Counted from the stretch's first letter, positions 1 to 9,188 are shown. The stretch is 43,386 nucleotides of DNA from an uncultured bacterium (GCA_949288725.1 CASELF010000027.1:153487-196872); one strand, 5' to 3'. Notes: generated by a model from the letters alone, not told the origin. Program-made: numbers and translations.

Positions 1-395
1 GCTGCGCAAACAGTGTTCATAGCAAAATCTGTAACAATACCGTCACGAAGAATAATAATTTTACTATCCTGACCACCGATTTCAAGAATTGTTTGAACTC
101 CGGGAACATAAGTACTTGCAGCAACGGCATGGGCTGTAATTTCATTTTTGATAATATCAGCACCAACCAAAGCCCCTGCTAAAGTACGTCCTGAACCGGT
201 TGTTCCGACACCCATAACCTCATAATCAGTTAATCTTTTGTCATATAATTGTTTCAAACCGGTCTGAACAGCAAGAACAGGTTTGCCTGCTGTTTTTAAC
301 ATAATACTGTCGACATATTTACCTGTTTCATCAACAAGCGCTAACTTTGTCGTAACTGAACCTACATCTATCCCTAAATATACTGTTAAACTCAT
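1..395 (-). CDS. 2-hydroxyacyl-CoA dehydratase activase (BadF/BadG/HgdC family), 5' part only
   Basis: This is the N-terminal 131 residues of an ASKHA-fold ATPase; the rest lies beyond the window's left edge. The start reads MSLTVYLGIDVGSVTTKLAL, the phosphate-1 motif of the family. It is followed by GVGTTGSGRTLAG and then LEIGGQDSKII, the motif typical of activators of 2-hydroxyglutaryl- and benzoyl-CoA dehydratases. In known members the homodimer carries a 4Fe-4S cluster and hydrolyses ATP to inject an electron into the dehydratase. The cluster cysteines lie mostly outside the window; the sequence stops at the CAA following AMNTV. The start ATG at 395 is preceded by AAGGA at a good distance, and an extended -10 lies about 30 nt upstream. 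In this lineage such genes are often large CoaE-type fusions, which cannot be judged here. It implies an anaerobic metabolism. Confidence 0.85.
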   Translation of the reverse strand, partial: MSLTVYLGIDVGSVTTKLALVDETGKYVDSIMLKTAGKPVLAVQTGLKQLYDKRLTDYEVMGVGTTGSGRTLAGALVGADIIKNEITAHAVAASTYVPGVQTILEIGGQDSKIIILRDGIVTDFAMNTVCA

Positions 396-422
396 ATCTA
401 TTTCCTTTTCTATAACAGTACT

Positions 423-431
423 ATGATAGCA
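423..431 (-). promoter_or_regulatory. Extended -10 promoter element for the activase gene
   Basis: On the minus strand TGC-TATCAT lies about 28 nt upstream of the ATG at 395. The predicted start of transcription near 416 leaves a short leader that contains the AAGGA ribosome site. No good -35 hexamer was found, as is usual for TGn-type promoters. Confidence 0.4.
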
Positions 432-476
432 TGAAAAATACAATTACGACATTATTAAACATTTTTTAACAAGAAA

Positions 477-656
477 TTATGTAAGCAAATCGTTCTTGTT
501 AAGTTCACCTAAATAATCCATCGCATCAGACTGCTCCACATTCTCGAAGCAATCTGACAACATTTTCTCAAATTTTGTAATACGGCATAAATAAGTTGCT
601 GTCTTTATTTTGTCCATTATATCAAACTGCGTATTCTGACAAATCATTGCATCCAT
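477..656 (-). CDS. Small hypothetical protein, 59 residues
   Basis: An open frame of 59 codons starts at ATG 656 with GAGGAA about 8 nt upstream and ends at TAA 477-479. The product begins MDAMICQNTQFDIMDKI and ends LGELNKNDLLT. It is charged, probably helical, and has no signal peptide or membrane segment. I do not recognise a family. It lies 81 bp upstream of the activase gene on the same strand, but the activase appears to have its own promoter between them. The good ribosome site and ordinary codon use support a real gene. The small size leaves room for doubt. Confidence 0.5.
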   Translation of the reverse strand: MDAMICQNTQFDIMDKIKTATYLCRITKFEKMLSDCFENVEQSDAMDYLGELNKNDLLT

Positions 657-684
657 AAAACTTAATTCCTCACCAACAATAATA

Positions 685-715
685 AAAAAGGGTACGTATT
701 TTATATACCCTTTTT
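685..715. terminator. Hairpin with T-tracts on both strands
   Basis: The arms AAAAAGGGTA (685-694) and TACCCTTTTT (706-715) pair over 10 bp around an 11-nt loop. T-rich tails follow on either strand. It lies between the divergent genes at 656 and 816, so on the minus strand it sits upstream of the small ORF, not behind any gene. It may insulate the two units or act in the leader of the minus-strand unit. Confidence 0.5.
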
Positions 716-741
716 CTTTTGCAAAATAACATTTATTTAAG

Positions 742-755
742 TTTTGTTAACAAAA
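742..755. promoter_or_regulatory. Perfect 14-bp palindrome in a divergent intergenic region
   Basis: TTTTGTTAACAAAA is exactly self-complementary. It lies about 50 bp upstream of the -10 hexamer of the plus-strand operon, a position suited to a dimeric regulator. No other gene lies between 657 and 815. The partner protein is unknown, and AT-rich palindromes also arise by chance. Confidence 0.3.
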
Positions 756-803
756 ATGTTTAATTTACACTATTCATACTATTAAAATTTTATGATTTTA
801 AAC

Positions 804-809
804 TATAAT
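804..809 (+). promoter_or_regulatory. -10 hexamer placed for a leaderless transcript
   Basis: TATAAT matches the consensus fully and ends 6 nt before ATG 816, so the expected transcription start is the A of that ATG. There is no Shine-Dalgarno sequence. This decides the start at 816 over the in-frame ATG at 792, which would lie upstream of the transcript. Confidence 0.6.
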
Positions 810-815
810 GCTATT

Positions 816-1712
816 ATGAAAAAATTATTAATAACATTGTTTATACTTACCTTGAGTTTTGCCGCCATACAAAACAGTACAGAGGCTTCTTTAATATCCA
901 ATAGAAGTTACAGGGCAGAACAAAGACAATTAAATAGACAAAATATTAAAGATATTAAAAATTTATTTGAAATACATACAAAATATGCAAATGAGCATGA
1001 CTTAAAAGGATTACGCACATTATATGCAGATAATTATATGAACAGCGACGGTTTTGATAAGAATGCATATTTTAAAAGTATAGAAAGCACTTGGAAAGAT
1101 TGTAACGATCTTACATATAAAACAAAAATTTTATCAATCAATATAAATGGTGATTATGCAAGCGTTAATGTTGAAGAAACAGCATCCGGTACGGTTTTTG
1201 AAAGCATTGATTCACTACCTATTGCCGGAGAAATTCATTCTAAATCCCAAGGCATATACCACCTTACAAAAATAAATTCTAAATGGTACATTTCAGCAGA
1301 AACCGCAATTACTGACGAATCTTCATTACTATATGGCGATGCAAGGTTTATGAACATAGAAATTCAAGCCCCTTCACAAGTTTCATCAGGGGATGAATAC
1401 ACTGCTACAGTAAAAGTTGATGCTGATAAAAATACATTTATTATCGGTGCAATCGACAGAGATCCTGTAACTTATCCTGCTTCAGTTCCTAAAAGCGAAC
1501 TAAGAGCAATGAATAAAGATCAAATTTTGGAAAGAGTTTTGAGAGCAAACTCTGATAATATTAATGAATATGCAGTTGCCTCTCTGGCAATTTCAAAAGT
1601 AGAACACGGAAAAGATACTAACAGTTACAAAATATACATGTCCGGACTTGCCTGTGTTATGAAAAGGATAAACGTTATTCCTAAAAATAACTTTATAAAA
1701 ATAGAGGAATAA
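816..1712 (+). CDS. Secreted protein with an NTF2/SnoaL-like domain
   Basis: The 298-residue product begins MKKLLITLFILTLSFAAIQ, a typical Sec signal peptide, and is probably exported. Residues about 38-165 (IKNLFEIHTKYANEHDLKGLRTLYAD, split by eye into helices and strands, then SKWYISAE) resemble the cone-shaped NTF2/SnoaL fold seen in many periplasmic proteins of unknown role. The rest is an unassigned beta-rich domain. It is the first gene of an operon with lspA (1-bp gap), rluD and a LapA-like gene, suggesting an envelope function. I chose ATG 816 because translation from 792 would put eight residues in front of the signal peptide and because the promoter lies between the two. No catalytic residues can be assigned. 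Confidence 0.75.
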   Translation: MKKLLITLFILTLSFAAIQNSTEASLISNRSYRAEQRQLNRQNIKDIKNLFEIHTKYANEHDLKGLRTLYADNYMNSDGFDKNAYFKSIESTWKDCNDLTYKTKILSININGDYASVNVEETASGTVFESIDSLPIAGEIHSKSQGIYHLTKINSKWYISAETAITDESSLLYGDARFMNIEIQAPSQVSSGDEYTATVKVDADKNTFIIGAIDRDPVTYPASVPKSELRAMNKDQILERVLRANSDNINEYAVASLAISKVEHGKDTNSYKIYMSGLACVMKRINVIPKNNFIKIEE

Positions 1713-1713
1713 A

Positions 1714-2178
1714 ATGAATACATCAATCGGTAAATATTTATTTTTAATATTATGCTTTATATTTTGGTTATTTTTAGCATTATTTTCATCTAAATTAATT
1801 GTTGATAACCTAACTTCAGGGCACCATTATTCTAATGCTGTATTTACCCTGCATTATCTGAAAAATTCAGGGGCTGCATTTAGTCTTTTACAAAACGCTC
1901 GCGAATTTTTAATTATAGTATCAATAGTTGCTACAACATTTTTATTTTTATATGTACATAACAATATCAGAAGTATTCATCTAATTTCTGTATCATTTAT
2001 AGGACTTTTAAGCGCAGGAATTATGAGCAACTGCCACGAAAGAATCGTTTTAGGATATGTTAGAGATTATATACAACTAAATTTTATGCACTTTCCGGTA
2101 TTTAACGTTGCGGATATTTTTATTACTATCGGGGTTATTGCTCTTATTGGAATTTTACTTTGCTACAAAGGTAAATAA
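1714..2178 (+). CDS. lspA: Lipoprotein signal peptidase (divergent)
   Basis: Signal peptidase II cleaves prolipoproteins in front of the lipidated cysteine in the inner membrane. The 154 residues show four hydrophobic segments, the motif NSGAAFS (residues 51-57), VRDY with D118, and FNVAD with D134. These two aspartates correspond to the catalytic pair of the family. Two otherwise well-conserved positions differ. The first-helix DQ(x)TK motif reads LFSSK, without the aspartate. The GNxxDR motif reads SNCHER at residues 105-110. The gene follows the secreted protein by 1 bp and precedes rluD by 2 bp, the usual lspA-rluD pairing of many bacteria. It is probably active, but it is an unusual sequence. 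Confidence 0.85.
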   Translation: MNTSIGKYLFLILCFIFWLFLALFSSKLIVDNLTSGHHYSNAVFTLHYLKNSGAAFSLLQNAREFLIIVSIVATTFLFLYVHNNIRSIHLISVSFIGLLSAGIMSNCHERIVLGYVRDYIQLNFMHFPVFNVADIFITIGVIALIGILLCYKGK

Positions 2179-2180
2179 CC

Positions 2181-3095
2181 ATGCTTATTACTATTGATGA
2201 AAATACAGATAATATTAGACTTGATTTGTATTTATCAGAACTGTACGATGGAATTTCCCGCTCCAAAATTCAATCCTCAATAAAAAAGGGAAGTGTTAAG
2301 GTTAATCAAGAAATTAAAAAGCCTTCTTACATATTAAAAGAAGGTGATAAAATTGAATTTGAAAATCTCATTGAAGAAAATATTATAAAAATCGAGCCTG
2401 AAAATATACCACTTGATATAATATGGGAAGATGAGAACATGCTGGTCGTGAATAAACCTTCAGGAATGCTAACTCATCCAACCCCGCTTGAAACCTCCGG
2501 AACATTAGTTAATGCACTATTATACAATTACGGAGAAAATTTATCCGATATAAACGGCGATTTTAGACGAGGTATTGTTCACCGTCTTGATAGAAATACA
2601 TCAGGGCTTCTTATGGTTGCAAAAAACAACAAAACCCACGAATACCTCGCTCAAATGATAAAAGATCATAATCTGACAAAAAAATACCACGCAATATTAA
2701 AAGGGGAATATCCAAAAGACAACGATATTATTGAAGAACCAATAGGAAGACATAAAACTCAACCGCATAAAATGACTGTAACACCTGATGGAAAACCGAG
2801 TACAACAATATTGAAGGTTATTGAAAGATTTAAAGAAGCGACTTATGTAGAACTAACCCTTGTAACAGGAAGAACACATCAAATAAGAGTTCATACAAGT
2901 TATAGAAAACATCCTGTATTTAATGATACACTATACGGTGCAGGTTCAGGAAAAATCAAAACAGATGAACAAGTTCTTCAATCATATTACCTAAAATTTG
3001 CAAAACCGTTTTCACCAGAGATAATTGAATTAGAAATTCAACCTGATGAAAAATTGACAAAAGTACTGGAATATTTTAGAAACAGGAGAGTGTAA
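2181..3095 (+). CDS. rluD: RluA/RluD-family 23S rRNA pseudouridine synthase
   Basis: This 304-residue enzyme isomerises uridines to pseudouridine in large-subunit rRNA (RluD acts at helix 69 in E. coli). An S4 RNA-binding domain occupies about residues 10-60 (SRSKIQSSIKKGSVKVN). The catalytic domain carries the signature HRLDRNTSGLL with catalytic D137, and later GRTHQIRVH. Length is normal for the family. Exact target sites cannot be read from sequence, so RluD versus another RluA-type enzyme is an assumption based on the S4 domain and the lspA neighbour. It is translated 2 bp after lspA with an AAAGGT-like site at the end of lspA. Confidence 0.88.
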   Translation: MLITIDENTDNIRLDLYLSELYDGISRSKIQSSIKKGSVKVNQEIKKPSYILKEGDKIEFENLIEENIIKIEPENIPLDIIWEDENMLVVNKPSGMLTHPTPLETSGTLVNALLYNYGENLSDINGDFRRGIVHRLDRNTSGLLMVAKNNKTHEYLAQMIKDHNLTKKYHAILKGEYPKDNDIIEEPIGRHKTQPHKMTVTPDGKPSTTILKVIERFKEATYVELTLVTGRTHQIRVHTSYRKHPVFNDTLYGAGSGKIKTDEQVLQSYYLKFAKPFSPEIIELEIQPDEKLTKVLEYFRNRRV

Positions 3096-3096
3096 A

Positions 3097-3537
3097 ATGA
3101 AAAAAGCATTTTTTATAATTAGTATTATTATCCTGCTTTGTGTTACTTATTTAATAATAGTAAATGTAAGTAACTATCAACCAATACATTACAATTTCTC
3201 AAACACAGGAGAAAATGGAACCAGCACATATTTAAGTACAATGATGAGTATTGCTCTATACACAGGAATAATACTTTTTGCAGGAATTTTTTCAGGCGCA
3301 GGAGTTGTGTATCTTTTCTTATCTGAAGCAAATACCAAAATTAAAGCCTATGAAAGAGAACTTGAAAAAACATCTATTACAGGGGAAAATAATGCCTCTA
3401 AAGTAGAAGTTTTGGAAGCAAAAATTCAAACTCTTGAAAAAGCTTTCAACACAGTTATTGACGAAAGAACAAAATTAGAAATTCAAATAAAATCACTTAA
3501 CTCAGAACTTGATAAATTAAACAAAAATAACGACTAA
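3097..3537 (+). CDS. LapA-like membrane protein with a C-terminal coiled coil
   Basis: The 146 residues contain two transmembrane helices (about 4-25 and 50-76), with a short polar stretch between. From about residue 80 to the end there is a heptad-rich, highly charged segment (KVEVLEAKIQTLEKAF). This two-helix plus coiled-coil plan resembles the LapA/DUF1049 family linked to envelope assembly, but identity is low and I infer it only from shape. It is the last gene of the operon, 1 bp after rluD. Its last 4 bp overlap the end of the convergent matrixin gene, so the two transcripts must overlap. Confidence 0.6.
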   Translation: MKKAFFIISIIILLCVTYLIIVNVSNYQPIHYNFSNTGENGTSTYLSTMMSIALYTGIILFAGIFSGAGVVYLFLSEANTKIKAYERELEKTSITGENNASKVEVLEAKIQTLEKAFNTVIDERTKLEIQIKSLNSELDKLNKNND

Positions 3538-4073
3538 AATTTATTAGAATAAATATACTTCAACACATACAAATCGTTTCCACTTGGATTTGCAATATTT
3601 TTTTGATGAGGGACAAACATAACATCATCAACATCAATCCCATGCCCCAACCCGAGAGAATGTCCTAATTCGTGCATAATAACAAAAAAGATACTTTCAT
3701 CAGTTGTATTTTTACCGGAAAATTGATTAGGTAAACCTACATCAATAGAAATTTTCTTAAATTCACCGTTTATTATGCAAGGATACTTACACATCCCCTC
3801 AAAAACACGACCAACTTTTGTCCAATGAATAACAATATCAGCATCCGCAGGAGAATTAACAATAACAAACATTAGGTTTATACCACAATTTCGTAATGCC
3901 AAATTCCAATTCTCAACCCCTTTTCTAACCTGAGAATAATAAAATTCCTTATTACTGATATTTGCCGAAATTTGCGTTATAAAAACATTAACCACCGACT
4001 TTTCCCAACGACAAATTCGACCTGCAAGTTTTGAATTTTCTATATATTTTGAAATTTGATTAGATAATACCAT
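3534..4073 (-). CDS. Matrixin-like zinc metalloprotease, no signal peptide
   Basis: The 179-residue product carries the complete metzincin zinc site HELGHSLGLGH (H134, H138, H144 as ligands and E135 as catalytic base). A Met-turn methionine follows at 152 (DVMFVP). Upstream, ADADIVIHW resembles the strand that precedes the site in cyanobacterial M10-type proteases. No signal peptide, propeptide cysteine switch or membrane helix is seen, so it is a minimal catalytic domain predicted to stay in the cytoplasm or leave by another route. It starts 38 bp beyond the strong gap terminator and has its own predicted leaderless promoter. The substrate is unknown. Confidence 0.8.
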   Translation of the reverse strand: MVLSNQISKYIENSKLAGRICRWEKSVVNVFITQISANISNKEFYYSQVRKGVENWNLALRNCGINLMFVIVNSPADADIVIHWTKVGRVFEGMCKYPCIINGEFKKISIDVGLPNQFSGKNTTDESIFFVIMHELGHSLGLGHGIDVDDVMFVPHQKNIANPSGNDLYVLKYIYSNKF

Positions 4074-4079
4074 AAATCT

Positions 4080-4088
4080 ATATTAGCA
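4080..4088 (-). promoter_or_regulatory. Extended -10 placed for a leaderless matrixin transcript
   Basis: On the minus strand TGC-TAATAT ends 6 nt before ATG 4073, with no Shine-Dalgarno sequence. The predicted +1 is the A of the start codon. The hexamer matches the consensus at four of six positions, and the TG motif strengthens it. Confidence 0.5.
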
Positions 4089-4110
4089 AAATATCATTCA
4101 TTTTTAAAGA

Positions 4111-4145
4111 AACGGGGCGAACTTTTAAAAAAAGTTCGCCCCGTT
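4111..4145 (-). terminator. Strong intrinsic terminator of gap
   Basis: A perfect 16-bp stem (4111-4126 with 4130-4145) contains the GC-rich core CGGGGCGAAC and a 3-nt A loop. It begins 25 bp beyond the gap stop codon. The downstream tail on the minus strand is TTTCTTT. It separates gap from the matrixin gene. Confidence 0.9.
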
Positions 4146-4169
4146 CAATATTACCGTAAATTATAAAAA

Positions 4170-5195
<1,026 letters not shown>

Positions 5196-5217
5196 TTATT
5201 GTAACAATAATTTTACT

Positions 5218-5226
5218 ACTATAACA
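5218..5226 (-). promoter_or_regulatory. Extended -10 promoter of gap
   Basis: On the minus strand TGT-TATAGT lies 38 nt upstream of ATG 5180. This leaves a leader of about 31 nt with the AAGGAG ribosome site. No convincing -35 was found. Confidence 0.5.
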
Positions 5227-5309
5227 AATTGATACTAACATTAACAAAAAAACTAATCAAGTATTCTAACCGCATGAATAATTAAAAAAAAGTTAAGTTT
5301 ATATAGACT

Positions 5310-8150
5310 TTATTTTAATTTTTTCAAAGATGAAATAAAGTTATTATGTTCAATATCGCCATCAACTTTAGTTAAAAATATCTGACAATCTTTTTCATCA
5401 GCATCAATTGCAGGTAATTTAGCAATTTCTGAAGAATAATAATTTGCATCATTACGGCTGCCTAAAGGAATACGGTTTGCCAAAGAATTTAATGAGAAGT
5501 TTCTAAACATTCCATAGACACCTTTTTTTCTATTAGAAAATTTTGTATAAATTCTCAATGCAGCATCTTGGTTTTCCAAATTATAAGTTCCCACAATATA
5601 TGAACTTAACTGAGGAGCAGAAGATGTTATATGCATTGGAACAACAACATTATCCTTCAATATCAATTCACCATTAATCTTGTCAAATCTGCCTTCAGGA
5701 ATATTTACCAAATCAGAAATTACAGAAGGGCTTATCATTGTTAAAGGATTTCTGAATAACGCGGCAACCTTCATCAAGTATTCAACCAATCCTACCTTGC
5801 CGATTACACCGTTATCAACTTTGAACAAAATTCTTCCGTTCAATTTCAGAGAATCATCAGTATTAAGATGAATCAAACCGCTTGCTTTTCCATCAATTTC
5901 ATTTGGCAAACTCAATAATGATGTTGCTATAATATCAGAATTTACATCTTTTATGCCAAGTTTTATTTCATATTTATGGTTTTTCAAATCACAATCAATA
6001 TCGGCAGAAGAATGCCCTTCGGCTATTTCAAAACGATTAGAAGTAATTTTTAACAAACTGTTTTTATCAAGTGACATATTTGCAACAACATTAGCAAAAT
6101 TTATTTTCTTATAAAAGCCTTTATTAACCTTTAATATACATTCTTCGATAATCAAATTTGCCAAATCGAAGGTTTCTTGCGTAACATCATCATCTACATC
6201 AGCATTACCATTTTCTTCAATAGATTGAGCAATAGTTGCATTCATATCCGTAGAAGGCTTGGTTGACTGCACTTGATTAAACATTCTCAAGTATCTGTCA
6301 ATATCAACTTCATCAACAGCCAATGTAATATTTTTCACAACAATAGGGAATTTTAACTCATTAACAATTGCCCCTGAAATATCATAAGCAGAACGTCTAA
6401 ATCTACCGTTTGAAGTGATATACATTAAATCTTTATCTGTTCTGAAATTACCCTTTTTAATAAATAATCTTTGACTTGGGATAGCAACATTTTCAGCATT
6501 CATATTGGCTTTTATCTTCATCGGATAACCTTTTCTGCACAAAACATCAAAATGTCCGGTAAACGTTCCGCCTTTGAAAATTCTTTGTTTAGCAAGCATA
6601 TTTATAAAACCGCTGTGCATAGGCCTTCCAAGTTCAACCCCGAGTCGTTTAACAAAGGTTTTTCCATCATTAAAATCTATCAAACCACTCATACTAACAA
6701 TCGGAGTTCTGACTTTTTTCATATCATCACCAGGATTGCCCGCATAGTAATCCATAGATTTAATATCTAAAACCATATCTTCAAAATGCATCTTGGCAGA
6801 CAAAACTCTGCTTGCCAAATCATTCATATTAGATTCTTCACCGTCAATAATAAATCCGTTGCCTCTTTTGAACCAATAAAGCCATTTTATATCCATCTTA
6901 TTATATTTAGATTTATAATAAAGTTTTGTTTGAGATTCACCCTTTATCTCAATAGGATAATTCAACATTTTGGCCAAATAATTTTTTGCAAAATCATTTG
7001 TAACAATACCATCAGCCACAATATCTGTATCTATAGATTTTAGATAATCTTTAACAGATCCCTTAAAGCTCATAGTATTAACAGGTTTATTATTGTAATA
7101 TCCTTTAAAATTATTCAAATCAACTTTATAATTATCAAACTTCACATCACCACCTGTCAACGTAACAGGTAAATTCATAAACGGAACTAATTTGAACAAA
7201 AGTTTATTAAGTTTAACAGTACCATTCATACCCTTGTTATTGACATTAACATCAAAATTGAAATTACCGTCAATATCTTTAAAATACACCAACTGCTCTG
7301 AAAGATTATTTGCAATAATCTGAGAATCCAAAAGTTTCAAAACCGCAGGAATAGTAAAATTCTTGGAATTCAAATTCAAAGAATAATTATATTTTGCATC
7401 AACATAACCGCTTGCATATACTACATAAGGCTTATCTTTATTCTGGCGAACCAAAAGTTTTGCATTTGCGATGTCAATTTTTTCGCTATTTTTTATGAAA
7501 ACATGATTTTCATCTGAAGTTTTTACATTGATATTATCGGAGTTCTTTTTTACGTTCAAATCGACATTATAAGAAACTCGTTTGTTTTTGGGATTGCTAT
7601 CAATAGAAAAATCTTTAGTATTTAATTTAACTTTTGTAGTCTTATCAAGAGCATAATCAATGTCAATATTCTTAACTGCAAGTGAAGAATGGAAAATATC
7701 AACAGAATACTCGCAAGGTTTAGTTTCTTTCTTTTCCTGTTTCAAAAATGGCAAATCCATAACTTTGTTTACATTAACAAAAAGATTATCTAAACCAATA
7801 GAATTAACAATAACAACTTTCTTTTTCAAAATATCTTTCAATGAAATATCAAGATTTAAGTTATCGACAGATAAAATCTCAGGGTTTTTATTATCAGAAA
7901 GTTTAAATTCTTGAACCCCCAAAGCCACTTCAGGAGACAAACTTGTTTTGATATAAGGTTCTTTTATATCAATATCAATAGAATAAGTTTTTTCAACAAT
8001 ATTCTCAATATAAGCAATAACTTTAGGATTAGCAACAGCCCAAGGAAGAACTTTTAAATAAAGAATAAAAGGCAAAGCCGCCAAAATTCCTAAAAATACA
8101 ACTAATATTGTAAAACATTTTATAACTGATAATACTCTTCTTGTTGTCAT
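5310..8150 (-). CDS. AsmA-like / YhdP-type envelope protein, 946 residues
   Basis: One N-terminal membrane helix (about residues 10-34, FTILVVFLGILAALPFILYL) is followed by a very long beta-rich exported region. The early part (YSIDIDIKEPYIKTSLSP, then VDNLNLDISLKDILKKKVVI) matches the N-terminal pattern of the AsmA superfamily. Long repeated strands of alternating hydrophobic residues continue to near the C-terminus. Members such as YhdP and TamB form bridge-like hydrophobic grooves that carry phospholipid between inner and outer membranes. I infer a similar envelope role. The gene is monocistronic and divergent from the WG-repeat gene, starting after an AGGTGA ribosome site. Annotation rests on architecture, since AsmA proteins diverge rapidly. 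Confidence 0.75.
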   Translation of the reverse strand: MTTRRVLSVIKCFTILVVFLGILAALPFILYLKVLPWAVANPKVIAYIENIVEKTYSIDIDIKEPYIKTSLSPEVALGVQEFKLSDNKNPEILSVDNLNLDISLKDILKKKVVIVNSIGLDNLFVNVNKVMDLPFLKQEKKETKPCEYSVDIFHSSLAVKNIDIDYALDKTTKVKLNTKDFSIDSNPKNKRVSYNVDLNVKKNSDNINVKTSDENHVFIKNSEKIDIANAKLLVRQNKDKPYVVYASGYVDAKYNYSLNLNSKNFTIPAVLKLLDSQIIANNLSEQLVYFKDIDGNFNFDVNVNNKGMNGTVKLNKLLFKLVPFMNLPVTLTGGDVKFDNYKVDLNNFKGYYNNKPVNTMSFKGSVKDYLKSIDTDIVADGIVTNDFAKNYLAKMLNYPIEIKGESQTKLYYKSKYNKMDIKWLYWFKRGNGFIIDGEESNMNDLASRVLSAKMHFEDMVLDIKSMDYYAGNPGDDMKKVRTPIVSMSGLIDFNDGKTFVKRLGVELGRPMHSGFINMLAKQRIFKGGTFTGHFDVLCRKGYPMKIKANMNAENVAIPSQRLFIKKGNFRTDKDLMYITSNGRFRRSAYDISGAIVNELKFPIVVKNITLAVDEVDIDRYLRMFNQVQSTKPSTDMNATIAQSIEENGNADVDDDVTQETFDLANLIIEECILKVNKGFYKKINFANVVANMSLDKNSLLKITSNRFEIAEGHSSADIDCDLKNHKYEIKLGIKDVNSDIIATSLLSLPNEIDGKASGLIHLNTDDSLKLNGRILFKVDNGVIGKVGLVEYLMKVAALFRNPLTMISPSVISDLVNIPEGRFDKINGELILKDNVVVPMHITSSAPQLSSYIVGTYNLENQDAALRIYTKFSNRKKGVYGMFRNFSLNSLANRIPLGSRNDANYYSSEIAKLPAIDADEKDCQIFLTKVDGDIEHNNFISSLKKLK

Positions 8151-8168
8151 TGTTCACCTACCGAAGAT

Positions 8169-8177
8169 ATTATAACA
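8169..8177 (-). promoter_or_regulatory. Extended -10 promoter of the AsmA-like gene
   Basis: On the minus strand TGT-TATAAT, with a consensus hexamer, ends 18 nt before ATG 8150. This gives a short leader that contains the AGGTGA site. It is back to back with the leaderless promoter of the gene at 8231. Confidence 0.6.
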
Positions 8178-8215
8178 TAGAAAAGTTTTGGGTACATTTC
8201 ATAACTCACAATTTA

Positions 8216-8224
8216 TGATACAAT
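8216..8224 (+). promoter_or_regulatory. Extended -10 placed for a leaderless WG-repeat transcript
   Basis: TGA-TACAAT ends 6 nt before ATG 8231, and no Shine-Dalgarno sequence is present. The predicted +1 is the start codon itself. Confidence 0.55.
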
Positions 8225-8230
8225 ATAGTT

Positions 8231-9124
8231 ATGAAAAAATTACTACTATTATTCATATTTATATTAATTGCCTCACCCGTATGGGCGTCAGAAGAACCTG
8301 TAAAACTTACAAATAAAAATGTTGTAACCTTTACACAAGATGAAAAATGGGGACTAAAAGATAATGACGGAAACATTCTTGTTGATGCAATATATAGAAG
8401 AATGGTCAGAATAGGCGATAATGCTTGGATTGTACAAAACAAGAGAAACAAATACGGACTAATAGATAATGAAGGCAATATTCTTGTCCCGCTAAAATTT
8501 GCACATGCCGACAGAATTACATCTAAATTTGCTAAGTTTGGAAATTATAGCGATTATGGAGTTTATGATGAATTCGGAAACATAATTGTTGAACCGAAAT
8601 ACAAACGAGTAGATGTTCTATATGGACAAATGTTTTTAACCTATAGAAACTATAAATACGGAATTACAAGTTATGAAGGAAAAGTAATTTTTGATAATAA
8701 ATTTGAAGACTTGTATATGCCAAAACCAAACGTTATGAGAATTCAATATAACGGAGTTTGGTATGAACTTGAACAAGTTAATGCAGATACCCTAAAACTT
8801 CCTGAAACAAATACAATAGTTACAGATGATAACTTAGACCTAAAAGATATCGTAATCACAACAGGAGCAGTTTCTGGATATTCAGTTTTAACATTCTCAG
8901 ATTACTTGATAAAAGTTATTTCATCAATTTCACCTGCACATGAAGAAACAATTGATGAATTAATGCTATCTCAAGGTGCAGATACAATGAATATCTGGTT
9001 AAAATTGACTTGGCTTCCAAAATATCCGTTTATTTTCTGCAGAAAATACTACGAAAATGTTCGAAACCCTAATAACGGGCCTCTTACTAATGTAAGAAAC
9101 GAACTTAAACAACAAATTAAATAG
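8231..9124 (+). CDS. Secreted WG-repeat protein
   Basis: The 297 residues start with a signal peptide (MKKLLLLFIFILIASPVWAS, cut after about residue 20). At least three or four WG beta-repeats follow, each with the pattern WGLKDNDGNILV, YGLIDNEGNILVP, YGVYDEFGNIIVEPKY and YGITSYEGKVIF. WG repeats form beta-propeller-like or solenoid surfaces in secreted or periplasmic proteins, and their role is usually unknown. The C-terminal third (from about residue 200) lacks repeats and is unassigned. It shares a divergent 80-bp intergenic region with the AsmA-like gene, which hints at, but does not prove, a common envelope role. Confidence 0.8.
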   Translation: MKKLLLLFIFILIASPVWASEEPVKLTNKNVVTFTQDEKWGLKDNDGNILVDAIYRRMVRIGDNAWIVQNKRNKYGLIDNEGNILVPLKFAHADRITSKFAKFGNYSDYGVYDEFGNIIVEPKYKRVDVLYGQMFLTYRNYKYGITSYEGKVIFDNKFEDLYMPKPNVMRIQYNGVWYELEQVNADTLKLPETNTIVTDDNLDLKDIVITTGAVSGYSVLTFSDYLIKVISSISPAHEETIDELMLSQGADTMNIWLKLTWLPKYPFIFCRKYYENVRNPNNGPLTNVRNELKQQIK

Positions 9125-9164
9125 TTCGTCTTTATTAAGACTTTTGTTTTCTGCATAAAAAAAA

Positions 9165-9188
9165 GTTGCCAAATAAAGTGATGGCAAC
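9165..9188 (-). terminator. Intrinsic terminator, probable end of the rny-pnuC operon
   Basis: On the minus strand GTTGCC (9188-9183) pairs with GGCAAC (9170-9165) around a 12-nt loop and is followed at once by eight T. It lies about 240 bp beyond the pnuC stop codon, so the operon would have a long 3' untranslated region. Confidence 0.7.

Noticed and set aside
792..815. ATG 792 as start of the secreted protein
   Set aside because: A consensus -10 lies between 792 and 816, and the extra eight residues would precede a standard signal peptide.
5680..7914. Plus-strand open frames opposite the AsmA-like gene
   Set aside because: Short, low-complexity, without ribosome sites, and fully inside a well-supported gene.
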